Assembly (NCBI GenBank): GCA_025210575.1
Contig: JAOARK010000506.1
Location: 1 to 6,214, forward strand
Reading direction: 5' to 3'
Source: Schleiferiaceae bacterium
Lineage (GTDB): Bacteria > Bacteroidota > Bacteroidia > Flavobacteriales > Schleiferiaceae
DNA length: 6,214 bases
Under the pieces are notes generated by a model. That model made no database searches. It was not told where the DNA came from and saw only the letters and a program-made list of their open reading frames with translations. Positions 1 to 6,214 of the stretch are shown here, one piece after another. The position numbers and the translations under genes were made by a program. The stretch's first letter is position 1, and each line of letters begins with the position of its first letter.

Positions 1-1009
1 TGCTTGTTTAATAGCTGCGTTAGGCTATGCTATTACTCCAGACAAAACAAAAGATGCGAATGCAATGCATTTGCCTTTGGCGGCTAAGAAGCCAGGTTTT
101 AGCATAGATATTCTTTACATTCCTCTGGTCTTGACCGATTATGAAAGTCGATGGTCATATTTTGGAAAAGATCTACAGTTTGAAGAAATACCCATTTCAG
201 AATATCGAATTGAAAACGATCAACTCGTATATACACCCTATGTTGGTGAAGGTGTAGAGGGGCTTGAAAAAAGGGTGTTTCTAAAACATTTGGGTCCGGC
301 TCTTTTCAAAACAGAAGATTATATAAAACATAAAACCTTTTGGTTGGGAACCGATCGATATGGTAGAGATTTATTGAGTAGACTCATTTTGGGTACTCGT
401 ATTTCTTTAGCTGTAGGATTGATTTCAGTTTTTATTTCACTTTTAATAGGGATTCCTCTGGGAACACTTGCAGGTTTCTATAAAGGCAAGGTTGATGCCG
501 CTATTATGTGGGTCATCAATGTCATCTGGTCCATCCCAACTTTATTGATGGTCATTGCCTTGACTTTGGTTTTAGGTAAAGGTTTTTGGCAAGTGTTTGT
601 TGCTGTTGGTTTAACCATGTGGGTAGAGGTGGCAAGAGTGGTAAGAGGACAGGTTTTAAGTATTAGAGAAAAGGAATATGTAGACGCAGCCAGAGTTTTG
701 GGATACTCAGATTTGCGCATTATGTGGAAGCATATTCTCCCTAATGCTATTAGTCCGGTTATTGTGATCTCTGCTGCCAATTTTGCTTCAGCCATACTCA
801 TAGAAAGTGGTTTGAGCTTCTTAGGAATTGGTGCTCAACCTCCAACGCCTTCATGGGGGAGTATGATTAGAGACCATTATTCTTACATTATATTGGGTAA
901 ACCTTATTTGGCACTGCTTCCAGGTCTTTGTATAATGCTACTTGTATTAGCGTTTATGATGATTGGTAACAAACTGAGAGATGTGCTCGATGTTCGAACA
1001 AATTCTTAG
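1..1009 (+). CDS. ABC transporter permease, DppC/OppC family (5' end outside window)
   Basis: This is an inner-membrane permease subunit of a peptide/nickel-type ABC importer. The reading frame is open from position 2 with no stop, and the first visible residues are hydrophobic (CLIAALGYAI), like the end of a first membrane helix. The gene therefore starts upstream, and the ATG at 65 is internal. 335 residues are visible. After the helix comes a soluble stretch of about 95 residues (visible residues 14-110), presumably periplasmic. Then comes the family signature GTDRYGRD (116-123), followed by about five hydrophobic segments. The EAA loop that docks on the ATPase is clear: DAARVLG (228-234), with HILPN (244-248). 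The long soluble segment is much larger than in enterobacterial DppC; I believe it is usual for Bacteroidota homologues. Substrate cannot be read from the sequence: oligopeptide is the default, nickel or another solute is possible. The partner permease and ATPases are not in the window. Family assignment is secure. Confidence 0.93.
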   Translation, partial: ACLIAALGYAITPDKTKDANAMHLPLAAKKPGFSIDILYIPLVLTDYESRWSYFGKDLQFEEIPISEYRIENDQLVYTPYVGEGVEGLEKRVFLKHLGPALFKTEDYIKHKTFWLGTDRYGRDLLSRLILGTRISLAVGLISVFISLLIGIPLGTLAGFYKGKVDAAIMWVINVIWSIPTLLMVIALTLVLGKGFWQVFVAVGLTMWVEVARVVRGQVLSIREKEYVDAARVLGYSDLRIMWKHILPNAISPVIVISAANFASAILIESGLSFLGIGAQPPTPSWGSMIRDHYSYIILGKPYLALLPGLCIMLLVLAFMMIGNKLRDVLDVRTNS

Positions 1010-1057
1010 CCTATTCTAAAATTGTGTTGCACTTTTGCATCGCTTTAAGCCGAAACG

Positions 1058-1870
1058 ATGAGTGATAAATTCATAGATGTTGAAAAGATCATTGCAGACA
1101 AAAATCCTGCACTCCTTAAGTGGATGCCAGGCTTTTTATTGCGTTACATCAAGAAGATACTTCATCAGGAAGAGATCAATACGATCATCAGCGACTATAA
1201 AGATCTTTATGGTTATGATTTTTGTAAAGCGGTTCTTACTCGCTTTAATATTCAAGTTCATGTAGAAGGGCTTGAGCATATACCTGAATCTGGAGGTGTT
1301 GTATTTGCGGGTAATCACCCTTTTGGCGGTCTTGAGGCGTTGGCACATGTTCAAGCCATTCATCCAATTCGTCCTGATGTAAAGTTTATTGTAAACGATA
1401 TTCTCTTGGGACTTCACAACTTAAAGCAACTCTTTGTTGGTGTGAATAAACATGGAGCAACACCAAAAGAAACAGCGAAACAAATGAATGAGCTATTTGG
1501 TTCTGGTCATGCTGTATTTATATACCCTGCAGGGTTGGTAAGTAGAATGATAGATGGAAAAGTACAAGATCTTGAATGGAAGAAAACATTTGTATCTAGG
1601 TCTAAACGATATGATAGTCAGATGGTTCCGGTTTATACTGGAGGCACGCAGTTGTCGCCATTTTTCTACAGGCTTTACCGCATCAGAAAATTTTTGGGTA
1701 TTAAGGCAAATGTGGAAATGTTTTATCTGGTAAACGAGATGATGAAACAAAAGAATAGTACATTTAAAATCGTTTTTGGAGAACCTATTCCTACCAAAAC
1801 CTTCGATCGATCTCGAAGCGATCAAGAGTGGACAGAGTGGGTGCGAGAAAAAGTATATAAACTTCAATAA
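1058..1870 (+). CDS. glsA: Lysophospholipid-type O-acyltransferase, GlsA-like (aminolipid synthesis)
   Basis: This 270-residue protein of the PlsC/LPLAT superfamily is related to the second-step O-acyltransferases of aminolipid synthesis (GlsA, OlsA). The expected role is acyl transfer to the hydroxyl of an N-(3-hydroxyacyl) amino acid at the cytoplasmic face of the inner membrane. The catalytic motif I is NHPFGGLE (residues 86-93), with His87. The family form I recall is NHPLGGLD, so the acid here is Glu93, six positions after His instead of the five of classical HX4D enzymes. The second motif, IYPAGLVSR (155-163), and the following DLEWKKTF (171-178) are typical of the Bacteroidota subfamily. 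VFGEPIP lies near residues 239-245. No clear membrane helix is present. It starts at ATG 1058 without a Shine-Dalgarno site, 48 bases after the permease. The glsB-like gene follows 17 bases downstream, which supports the aminolipid role over phosphatidic acid synthesis. Substrate (glycine, ornithine or other) is inferred from relatives, not seen. Confidence 0.8.
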   Translation: MSDKFIDVEKIIADKNPALLKWMPGFLLRYIKKILHQEEINTIISDYKDLYGYDFCKAVLTRFNIQVHVEGLEHIPESGGVVFAGNHPFGGLEALAHVQAIHPIRPDVKFIVNDILLGLHNLKQLFVGVNKHGATPKETAKQMNELFGSGHAVFIYPAGLVSRMIDGKVQDLEWKKTFVSRSKRYDSQMVPVYTGGTQLSPFFYRLYRIRKFLGIKANVEMFYLVNEMMKQKNSTFKIVFGEPIPTKTFDRSRSDQEWTEWVREKVYKLQ

Positions 1871-1887
1871 CAAACACAAATTCGGGT

Positions 1888-2817
1888 TTGGTACAAAATT
1901 TCGATTACATCATTCCTCCAGTTAATAGAGAGCTGATAGAAGCAGAATTGACTGATGAACGTTTTGTTCGCGAAACAAACAAAGGAGGAAATAAAATATA
2001 CTTTATCAATGCTCACAATTCCCCGAATACCATGCGCGAAATTGGCAGACTAAGAGAATTGTCTTTTGCCAATGCCGGAGGAGGTACAGGAGAGGAAGTA
2101 GACATTGATAAGTTGGATACTTCAGATACATGCTACGAGCAACTCATTGTTTATTCTGAAAAGGATAAGGAAATCATTGGGGGATATCGTTTTATTGATT
2201 GTGCAAAATTAGACCTGAGTAATAAAGATAGCATTGCGCTGTCCACAGCACATTACTTTAATTTTTCTCAGCAATTTGTAGATGAGTATTTACCTCATAC
2301 TGTAGAGCTGGGTAGATCGTGGATTCAACCTAAATATCAGCCGCATATTAATCCAAGAGAGGGGATTTTTGCACTGGACAATTTGTGGGACGGCTTAGGT
2401 GCGATCTATGTGAATAGACCAGGATTAAGATACTTTTTTGGAAAGGTGACGATGTACCCTGATTACAACAAAGAGGCCAGGGATGCGGTGCTGCATTTCA
2501 TGGAATGTCTTTTTCCTGATAAAGAGAATTTAGTTACACCTAAAACACCATTGGTTGGTGAAGGAAATATTGAAGAATTAGACAAGCTATTCAAAGGGAA
2601 GGATTACAAGGAAGGTATGATTGCCCTGAATGCCTACACTAAAGATCGAGAAGAACGAGTACCACCTTTGATCAAAAACTATATGTCTCTTTCTCCTACG
2701 ATGAAGAGCTTCGGCACGGCTATTAATCCAGATTTTGGAGATGTTGAAGAAACTGCCATTTTGGTGACTGTTGCAGATATATACGATTCTAAAAAGGAGA
2801 GGTACACTTCCTATTGA
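1888..2817 (+). CDS. glsB: GNAT-fold N-acyltransferase, GlsB/OlsB-like (aminolipid synthesis)
   Basis: This 309-residue protein belongs to the GNAT-related family that includes OlsB (ornithine lipid) and GlsB (glycine lipid), often annotated as hemolysin-like or acetyltransferase. The expected reaction is transfer of a 3-hydroxyacyl group from acyl-ACP to an amino acid's amino group, giving the lyso-lipid that the upstream O-acyltransferase finishes. The recognisable core is MREIGRLRELSF (49-60), then a Gly-rich turn AGGGTGEEVDIDKLD (63-77), IIGGYRF (96-102), ELGRSWIQPKYQ (140-151) and LDNLWDGLGAIY (163-174). The start is TTG at 1888: an in-frame stop lies at 1858-1860, no ATG or GTG lies between, and the next Met (residue 49) is inside the conserved domain. 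No Shine-Dalgarno site is seen. The stop overlaps the next gene's start by 4 bases. An operon with the preceding gene is likely. The amino acid substrate is not readable from the sequence. Confidence 0.82.
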   Translation: MVQNFDYIIPPVNRELIEAELTDERFVRETNKGGNKIYFINAHNSPNTMREIGRLRELSFANAGGGTGEEVDIDKLDTSDTCYEQLIVYSEKDKEIIGGYRFIDCAKLDLSNKDSIALSTAHYFNFSQQFVDEYLPHTVELGRSWIQPKYQPHINPREGIFALDNLWDGLGAIYVNRPGLRYFFGKVTMYPDYNKEARDAVLHFMECLFPDKENLVTPKTPLVGEGNIEELDKLFKGKDYKEGMIALNAYTKDREERVPPLIKNYMSLSPTMKSFGTAINPDFGDVEETAILVTVADIYDSKKERYTSY

Positions 2818-3575
2818 GTAAGAAATGGAATAAAGGATTAAGGGTGTTTTCTGTTTTAGGAGATAACATTCACTTCATCCTGGCTTTGTTGAGTATTGTA
2901 TTGCTCTTAATTATTCATATCAATCCACCAACAGATAGTGATGGTGGACCAATGATGGCCTATAATTTTTTGTTCTTTTTTTCTTTGCTTTTGGCTTCCT
3001 CGTTATTAGCCATTTTAACCATAGTTATATCGATTTTTAAATGGCGTCAAAAATCTAAACGACAAATAACTGCCTTTGCCATTCTTTGTTCATTGCCAGC
3101 TCTGGCTTATTTAGGGTTAATTCTATTTAGAATTTCAGACAATGTATTGAATTCTCCAAGCTATGAAGAAATGCTGGAGTACGAAATTGTTCAAGAAGAT
3201 CTATATGTGAGTACGGATACTGTTGATATTAATGAAACAAAGAAGCTCTATTTAATTGGGATGCGATGGGGTGATGATTTTAAGAACAAGCGTATTTACA
3301 TTTCATTAATCCCCTATGACAAGGAAACCTTAAAAGAGTCTGACACCTATTTCTGTCAAGGGGATGGTAGTTTTGATGTGTATTACAAAACCAAACAAGA
3401 TTCTTTGATTGTTTATATCCCAGATAGGCAACCCATGTATCATTGGATTGATTCCGAAGTAATCAAGCAAATTCCTGTAAAAGCAATACAAATGAATCAA
3501 GATCAAATGGATTCATTAAGTACAGAATTGAATAATTCGAATCTTCACTATTTTGAATGGATTATAGAAGAATAG
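2814..3575 (+). CDS. Uncharacterised three-helix membrane protein with C-terminal soluble domain
   Basis: I do not recognise this 253-residue protein. It has three strongly hydrophobic segments at about residues 20-36, 48-76 and 84-106, then a polar domain from about 110 to the end containing no cysteine pair or known catalytic motif. Positive charges lie at the N terminus (K3, K4, K7, R10) and between helices 2 and 3 (KWRQKSKRQ, 77-85), while the loop between helices 1 and 2 is acidic. By the positive-inside rule the C-terminal domain should be outside the cytoplasm. The start is TTG at 2814: an in-frame stop at 2790-2792 leaves no other start, and TTGA overlaps the stop of the glsB-like gene. 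An AAGGAG-like stretch at 2794-2799 lies about 14 bases ahead, too far to be a normal ribosome site. The overlap suggests translational coupling to the aminolipid gene; a role in lipid handling or envelope sensing is only a guess from position. Confidence 0.8.
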   Translation: MSKKWNKGLRVFSVLGDNIHFILALLSIVLLLIIHINPPTDSDGGPMMAYNFLFFFSLLLASSLLAILTIVISIFKWRQKSKRQITAFAILCSLPALAYLGLILFRISDNVLNSPSYEEMLEYEIVQEDLYVSTDTVDINETKKLYLIGMRWGDDFKNKRIYISLIPYDKETLKESDTYFCQGDGSFDVYYKTKQDSLIVYIPDRQPMYHWIDSEVIKQIPVKAIQMNQDQMDSLSTELNNSNLHYFEWIIEE

Positions 3576-3623
3576 CCATTTCATTTTTAGGAATTCACTT
3601 CGATGAACTCAAACAAAAATCAG

Positions 3624-3653
3624 TTTACACTTCACTGCTTTAATGTATATTGC
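3624..3653 (+). promoter_or_regulatory. Predicted feo operon promoter (Bacteroidota type)
   Basis: TATATTGC at 3646-3653, followed by GCCCC, resembles the Bacteroidota -7 box (TAnnTTTG, commonly followed by GC and a C-rich run) with one T missing. TTTACA at 3624-3629 is placed as a -33 element, with 19 bases between its TTT and the -7 box. Read as a sigma-70 promoter it would be TTTACA, 16 bases, TATATT. The transcription start would fall near 3658-3660, giving a leader of about 28 bases before the feoA TTG. It lies in the only sizeable gap of the window. Prediction from motif and position only. Confidence 0.55.
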
Positions 3654-3658
3654 GCCCC

Positions 3659-3679
3659 TATTTATAATCAGTCTAAATA
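3659..3679 (+). promoter_or_regulatory. Candidate metal-responsive operator: 21-bp imperfect palindrome before feoA
   Basis: The left half TATTTATAAT (3659-3668) and right half AGTCTAAATA (3670-3679) are mirror images around C3669, matching at 8 of 10 positions; the outer six pairs (TATTTA/TAAATA) are perfect. It begins at the predicted transcription start and ends 7 bases before the feoA start codon, so a bound repressor would block initiation. The length and shape fit Fur or DtxR/IdeR-type operators. I recall similar TATTTAGAT...ATCTAAATA sites near flavobacterial iron genes, but could not check this. AT-rich palindromes also arise by chance. Confidence 0.45.
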
Positions 3680-3686
3680 AGTAGAA

Positions 3687-3908
3687 TTGAGCATAGCTGA
3701 TCTGCAAGAGGGAGAAAAAGGAATTGTCTTAGATGTAAGTAATGATGGTATTCCCTTAAAGTTAATAGAAATGGGATGTTTGCCAGGAATTGAAGTGCAG
3801 TTAATTCAGCGTGCTCCGTTCAAAGATCCATTATGTATCAATATTAATGGTAGCGTTTTAGCCATTCGTGAGAATATTGCTCGCCTAATTGAAATAGAGC
3901 GCTTGTAG
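3687..3908 (+). CDS. feoA: FeoA, ferrous iron transport accessory protein
   Basis: This small cytoplasmic SH3-like protein is needed for full activity of the FeoB ferrous iron transporter. At 73 residues it is of usual FeoA size. Family landmarks are LQEGEKG near the N terminus (6-12), LIEMGCLPG (26-34), APFKDP (43-48), ING (53-55) and AIRENIA (59-65). The start must be TTG at 3687: an in-frame stop lies at 3678-3680, only GTA and GAA codons intervene, and the next Met (29) is inside the domain. The TTG protein aligns well with the usual FeoA N terminus. No Shine-Dalgarno site is present; the bases before the start are A-rich, as usual for highly translated Bacteroidota genes. feoB follows after 3 bases. 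It is a stand-alone FeoA, not fused to FeoB as in some Bacteroidota. Confidence 0.95.
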   Translation: MSIADLQEGEKGIVLDVSNDGIPLKLIEMGCLPGIEVQLIQRAPFKDPLCININGSVLAIRENIARLIEIERL

Positions 3909-3911
3909 TTT

Positions 3912-6020
3912 ATGGCTAATAAAGATGCACTTCATATAGCTTTAGTAGGTAATCCAAATACGGGTAAAACTTCGCTATTCAATCAACTTACAGGTCTCAA
4001 TCAAAAGGTGGGAAACTATCCCGGAATAACGGTTGAACGGAAAGAAGGGCAATTTAAGTTGCCCAATGGCAAAGCTGCTGTAATTACAGATTTACCGGGA
4101 ACGTATAGCATAAACCCCAGCTCGGCAGACGAAAATATTGTTATTGATACGCTTTTGGAGCGCAATCAAGAAAAGCAACCGGATGTAGTACTGGTTGTGG
4201 CGGATGTAATCAACCTTAAACGAAATCTCTTTTTGCTTTCTCAGGTAATGGACCTGGGGTATCGTACGGTGCTGGCCATAAATATGGCTGATCAGATGGA
4301 GAAGCGAGGTGTACAAATAGATACACAGGCAATAGAGAAGGCCTTTGGATGTTCAACGGTTTTGGTGAGCATGAAGAAAAAAAGCGGGATTCAAGAAGTA
4401 AAAGAATTGCTTCAAGATTCTCCAATTCATGAAATGCCGTTCATTTTCGATTTAGAGAAGCAAGCCGGAGACGTATATAAAGAGCTCAACGCTATTGTGC
4501 CTGAAGCTACAAGTTATCAAGGCTGGTTATGTCTATCTCAATTCGATTCCATTCGAGTTTTAACCCCGGAAGAGGAAGGAAAACTCAATGCCTTCAGGGC
4601 TTCTCAAAAAGAACGGGTAAAGAAGATTCAGCATAAAGAAACAATTCGGAGGTATCAGTTCATCAATGACGTGCTTAAGCAAGCTTATGAGATCAATCCT
4701 GCTAAAGGTACCGGTTTAAGAGAACGTATTGATAAGGTGATTAAACATCGCTTTTGGGGCTATGTGGTTTTTTTGAGTATTCTGCTGCTCATTTTTCAGT
4801 CGGTATTCAGTTGGGCAAGTTACCCCATGGACCTTATTGATGAGTGGTTTGCTCAACTCGCTTCTTTCGTATCCAAGAGTTTACCTGCTGGCCCGCTTAC
4901 AGATCTATTGGCCGATGGAGTTATCGCAGGTTTAGGAGGTATCGTCATTTTTATTCCGCAAATAGCAATACTGTTCTTTTTTATAGCACTGCTTGAAGAA
5001 AGTGGATACATGAGTCGAGTGGTATTCTTAATGGATAAGATCATGCGCAAGTTTGGTTTGAGTGGAAAGTCTGTGGTTCCATTGATTTCGGGTACCGCAT
5101 GTGCAATTCCCGCAGTGATGGCCGCACGGAATATTGAAAACTGGAAGGAACGTTTGATTACAATTCTTGTCACTCCATTTACCACATGTTCTGCTCGGCT
5201 TCCTGTTTATACCATTATCATTTCATTAGTTGTACCTGAGACCCGTGTTTGGGGGGTGTTTAATCTTCAAGGTTTAACACTATTGGCTTTATATATTTTA
5301 GGGTTTTTAACAGCGCTTTTAGCGAGCTACATCTTAAATCTGGTTTTGAAGTTTAAAACGAAATCCTATTTCGTTATTGAAATGCCAGACTTAAAGAGAC
5401 CTATGTTTAGGAATGTGTGGCAAACTGTTTACCAAAAGACACAGGCTTTTGTGTTTGAGGCAGGTAAAATTATTCTGGCTATTTCAATTATTCTTTGGGT
5501 TCTTTCAAGTTATGGTCCAGGGGAAAAATTCAATTCTGCTGAGAGTATTGTGAAGAGCGAGCAGCCCGAACTGTCTTTGGAGGAATATGAAAATGCTGTA
5601 GCAGCATTTAAATTAGAGAATTCATACATCGGGATAGCGGGTAAGTTTATTGAACCAACTATAAAGCCCTTGGGTTATGATTGGAAGATCGGAATTGCTT
5701 TGATCAGTTCTTTTGCAGCTCGTGAAGTTTTTGTGGGTACACTTTCTACTATTTATAGTGTAGGTTCTAATGATGAAGATGTTGATACCATCAGAGGTCG
5801 TTTGGCGAGTGAGATAAATCCTGATACAGGATTAAAACGTTATGACCTTCCTTTAGGCTTGTCGCTATTGGTATTTTATGCGTTTGCCATGCAGTGTATG
5901 AGTACACTTGCTGTAGTGAAAAGAGAAACCAACAGTTGGAAATGGCCCATGTTACAATTGGTGTTTATGACAGGTTTGGCGTACGTTTCGTCTTTAGCTG
6001 TGTTTAATATGTTCAGTTGA
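3912..6020 (+). CDS. feoB: FeoB, ferrous iron transporter with N-terminal G domain
   Basis: This is the inner-membrane ferrous iron importer, 702 residues and full length for the family. The cytoplasmic G domain has G1 GNPNTGKTS (13-21), the G2 region GNYPGIT (34-40), G3 DLPGTYS (60-66), G4 NMAD (124-127) and a G5-like SMKKKSG (153-159). A helical spacer follows to about residue 270, then the membrane core begins at HRFWGYVVFL. The conserved iron-path cysteines are in place: Cys397 in GTACAIPA and Cys426 in CSARLPVY, 29 apart as between Cys403 and Cys432 of E. coli FeoB. Cys662 in MQCMST is a third candidate. FAAREVFVGTL is also conserved. A polar segment of about 45 residues (around 537-580) between membrane helices fits Bacteroidota FeoB as I remember it. 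The ATG start lies 3 bases after feoA, so the two are very likely co-transcribed. Nothing suggests a defect. Confidence 0.98.
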   Translation: MANKDALHIALVGNPNTGKTSLFNQLTGLNQKVGNYPGITVERKEGQFKLPNGKAAVITDLPGTYSINPSSADENIVIDTLLERNQEKQPDVVLVVADVINLKRNLFLLSQVMDLGYRTVLAINMADQMEKRGVQIDTQAIEKAFGCSTVLVSMKKKSGIQEVKELLQDSPIHEMPFIFDLEKQAGDVYKELNAIVPEATSYQGWLCLSQFDSIRVLTPEEEGKLNAFRASQKERVKKIQHKETIRRYQFINDVLKQAYEINPAKGTGLRERIDKVIKHRFWGYVVFLSILLLIFQSVFSWASYPMDLIDEWFAQLASFVSKSLPAGPLTDLLADGVIAGLGGIVIFIPQIAILFFFIALLEESGYMSRVVFLMDKIMRKFGLSGKSVVPLISGTACAIPAVMAARNIENWKERLITILVTPFTTCSARLPVYTIIISLVVPETRVWGVFNLQGLTLLALYILGFLTALLASYILNLVLKFKTKSYFVIEMPDLKRPMFRNVWQTVYQKTQAFVFEAGKIILAISIILWVLSSYGPGEKFNSAESIVKSEQPELSLEEYENAVAAFKLENSYIGIAGKFIEPTIKPLGYDWKIGIALISSFAAREVFVGTLSTIYSVGSNDEDVDTIRGRLASEINPDTGLKRYDLPLGLSLLVFYAFAMQCMSTLAVVKRETNSWKWPMLQLVFMTGLAYVSSLAVFNMFS

Positions 6021-6022
6021 TT

Positions 6023-6133
6023 ATGCAGATAGCGGGTGTTGTTGTTCTATTTTTAAGTGCTATTGGCTATTTGGTATATAAGTTTTTACCAAGTAAGAAA
6101 ACAGCACATGGCGATTGCGATAAATGCAATTGA
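6023..6133 (+). CDS. FeoB-associated Cys-rich membrane protein, 36 residues
   Basis: A tiny gene starting at ATG two bases after the feoB stop. It encodes one hydrophobic helix (residues 3-22, IAGVVVLFLSAIGYLVYKFL), a basic stretch (SKK, 24-26) and a short tail with a CxxC motif (Cys32 and Cys35). This matches the family annotated as FeoB-associated Cys-rich membrane protein, found after feoB in many Bacteroidota and Firmicutes. By the positive-inside rule the Cys tail should face the cytoplasm, where it could receive iron from FeoB or sense redox state or iron, in a place analogous to FeoC. That function is inferred, not established. It is at the short end of the family, and its cysteines are only two. 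Position, helix and CxxC together make it a real gene despite its size. Confidence 0.8.
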   Translation: MQIAGVVVLFLSAIGYLVYKFLPSKKTAHGDCDKCN

Positions 6134-6214
6134 TTAATTATGTTGAGTAGGTAAGGATTGGCTCAATTCTTCAAATCTTCTGCGATCATTTTCACTTTCA
6201 ACAGACTTTCCTAA
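6134..6214 (-). CDS. Possible 3' end of a convergent gene, product unknown (partial)
   Basis: On the - strand one frame is open from the window edge (6214) to a TAA at 6136-6134, giving 26 residues: a Glu/Arg-rich helical-looking stretch (ENDRRRFEELSQSL) and the tail PTQHN. The other five frames of this stretch are closed by stops. The stop codon abuts the stop of the + strand Cys-rich gene with no bases between. The stretch is too short to recognise a family, and 26 open codons could occur by chance. If real, the genes converge with no room for a separate terminator. Confidence 0.42.
   Translation of the reverse strand, partial: LGKSVESENDRRRFEELSQSLPTQHN

Noticed and set aside
65..67. ATG at 65 as the permease start.
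   Set aside because: The frame continues upstream to the window edge and encodes the end of a membrane helix expected in this family.
478..801. 107-codon open frame on the - strand inside the permease gene, and similar antisense frames in the other genes.
   Set aside because: They lie opposite well-conserved coding sequence, have no recognisable domain and are read as shadows.
1030..1037. CACTTTTG before the glsA-like gene, considered as a -7 box of its own promoter.
   Set aside because: One base off the TAnnTTTG form and no TTG at the right distance upstream; read-through from the permease operon or a weak promoter are equally possible.
1038..1060. CATCG and CGATG could pair and place the glsA-like start codon in a stem.
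   Set aside because: Only five pairs with an imperfect interior; such pairing is expected often by chance.
3591..3610. Stem-loop GAATTCA / TGAACTC with a 6-base loop after the unknown membrane protein gene, considered as a terminator.
   Set aside because: One mismatch, AT-rich and no T-run follows on the + strand; too weak to call an intrinsic terminator.
6126..6141. AATTGATTAATT repeat at the end of the Cys-rich gene, considered as a terminator or operator.
   Set aside because: Short, purely AT and overlapping the stop codons; no supporting structure.

Overview
The window looks like ordinary chromosomal DNA from a marine-type Bacteroidota, most likely a member of the Flavobacteriia or a close relative. 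The evidence is AT-rich coding sequence, no convincing Shine-Dalgarno sites, a promoter of the Bacteroidota type (-7 box followed by GC and a run of C) ahead of feoA, and proteins that read as Bacteroidota versions of their families. No rRNA, tRNA, CRISPR array, insertion sequence or prophage sign was seen. Apart from the last 81 bases, everything is on the + strand and tightly packed; the longest gap between genes is 111 bases.

Layout: (1) The 3' part of an inner-membrane ABC transporter permease of the DppC/OppC type, whose start lies upstream of the window. (2) After 48 bases, a lysophospholipid-type O-acyltransferase (GlsA-like), then 17 bases later a GNAT-fold N-acyltransferase (GlsB/OlsB-like), then with a 4-base overlap a membrane protein of unknown function. 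The first two match the pair that makes acylated amino-acid (glycine) lipids in Bacteroides: GlsB would put a hydroxy fatty acid on the amino group, and GlsA would esterify the hydroxyl. (3) A 111-base gap with a promoter and a 21-bp imperfect palindrome, followed by feoA, feoB and a 36-residue membrane protein with a CxxC tail. This is a complete ferrous-iron uptake operon. (4) A possible 3' end of a convergent gene on the - strand.

The points most worth a second look are these. Three of four consecutive genes (glsB-like, the unknown membrane protein, feoA) can start only at TTG, because in-frame stops lie just upstream. A putative iron-responsive operator sits at the feo transcription start. 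An uncharacterised three-helix membrane protein appears translationally coupled to the aminolipid acyltransferase. The small Cys-tail gene after feoB is easily missed. I found no wholly new system; the best candidate for unknown biology is the membrane protein after the glsB-like gene.
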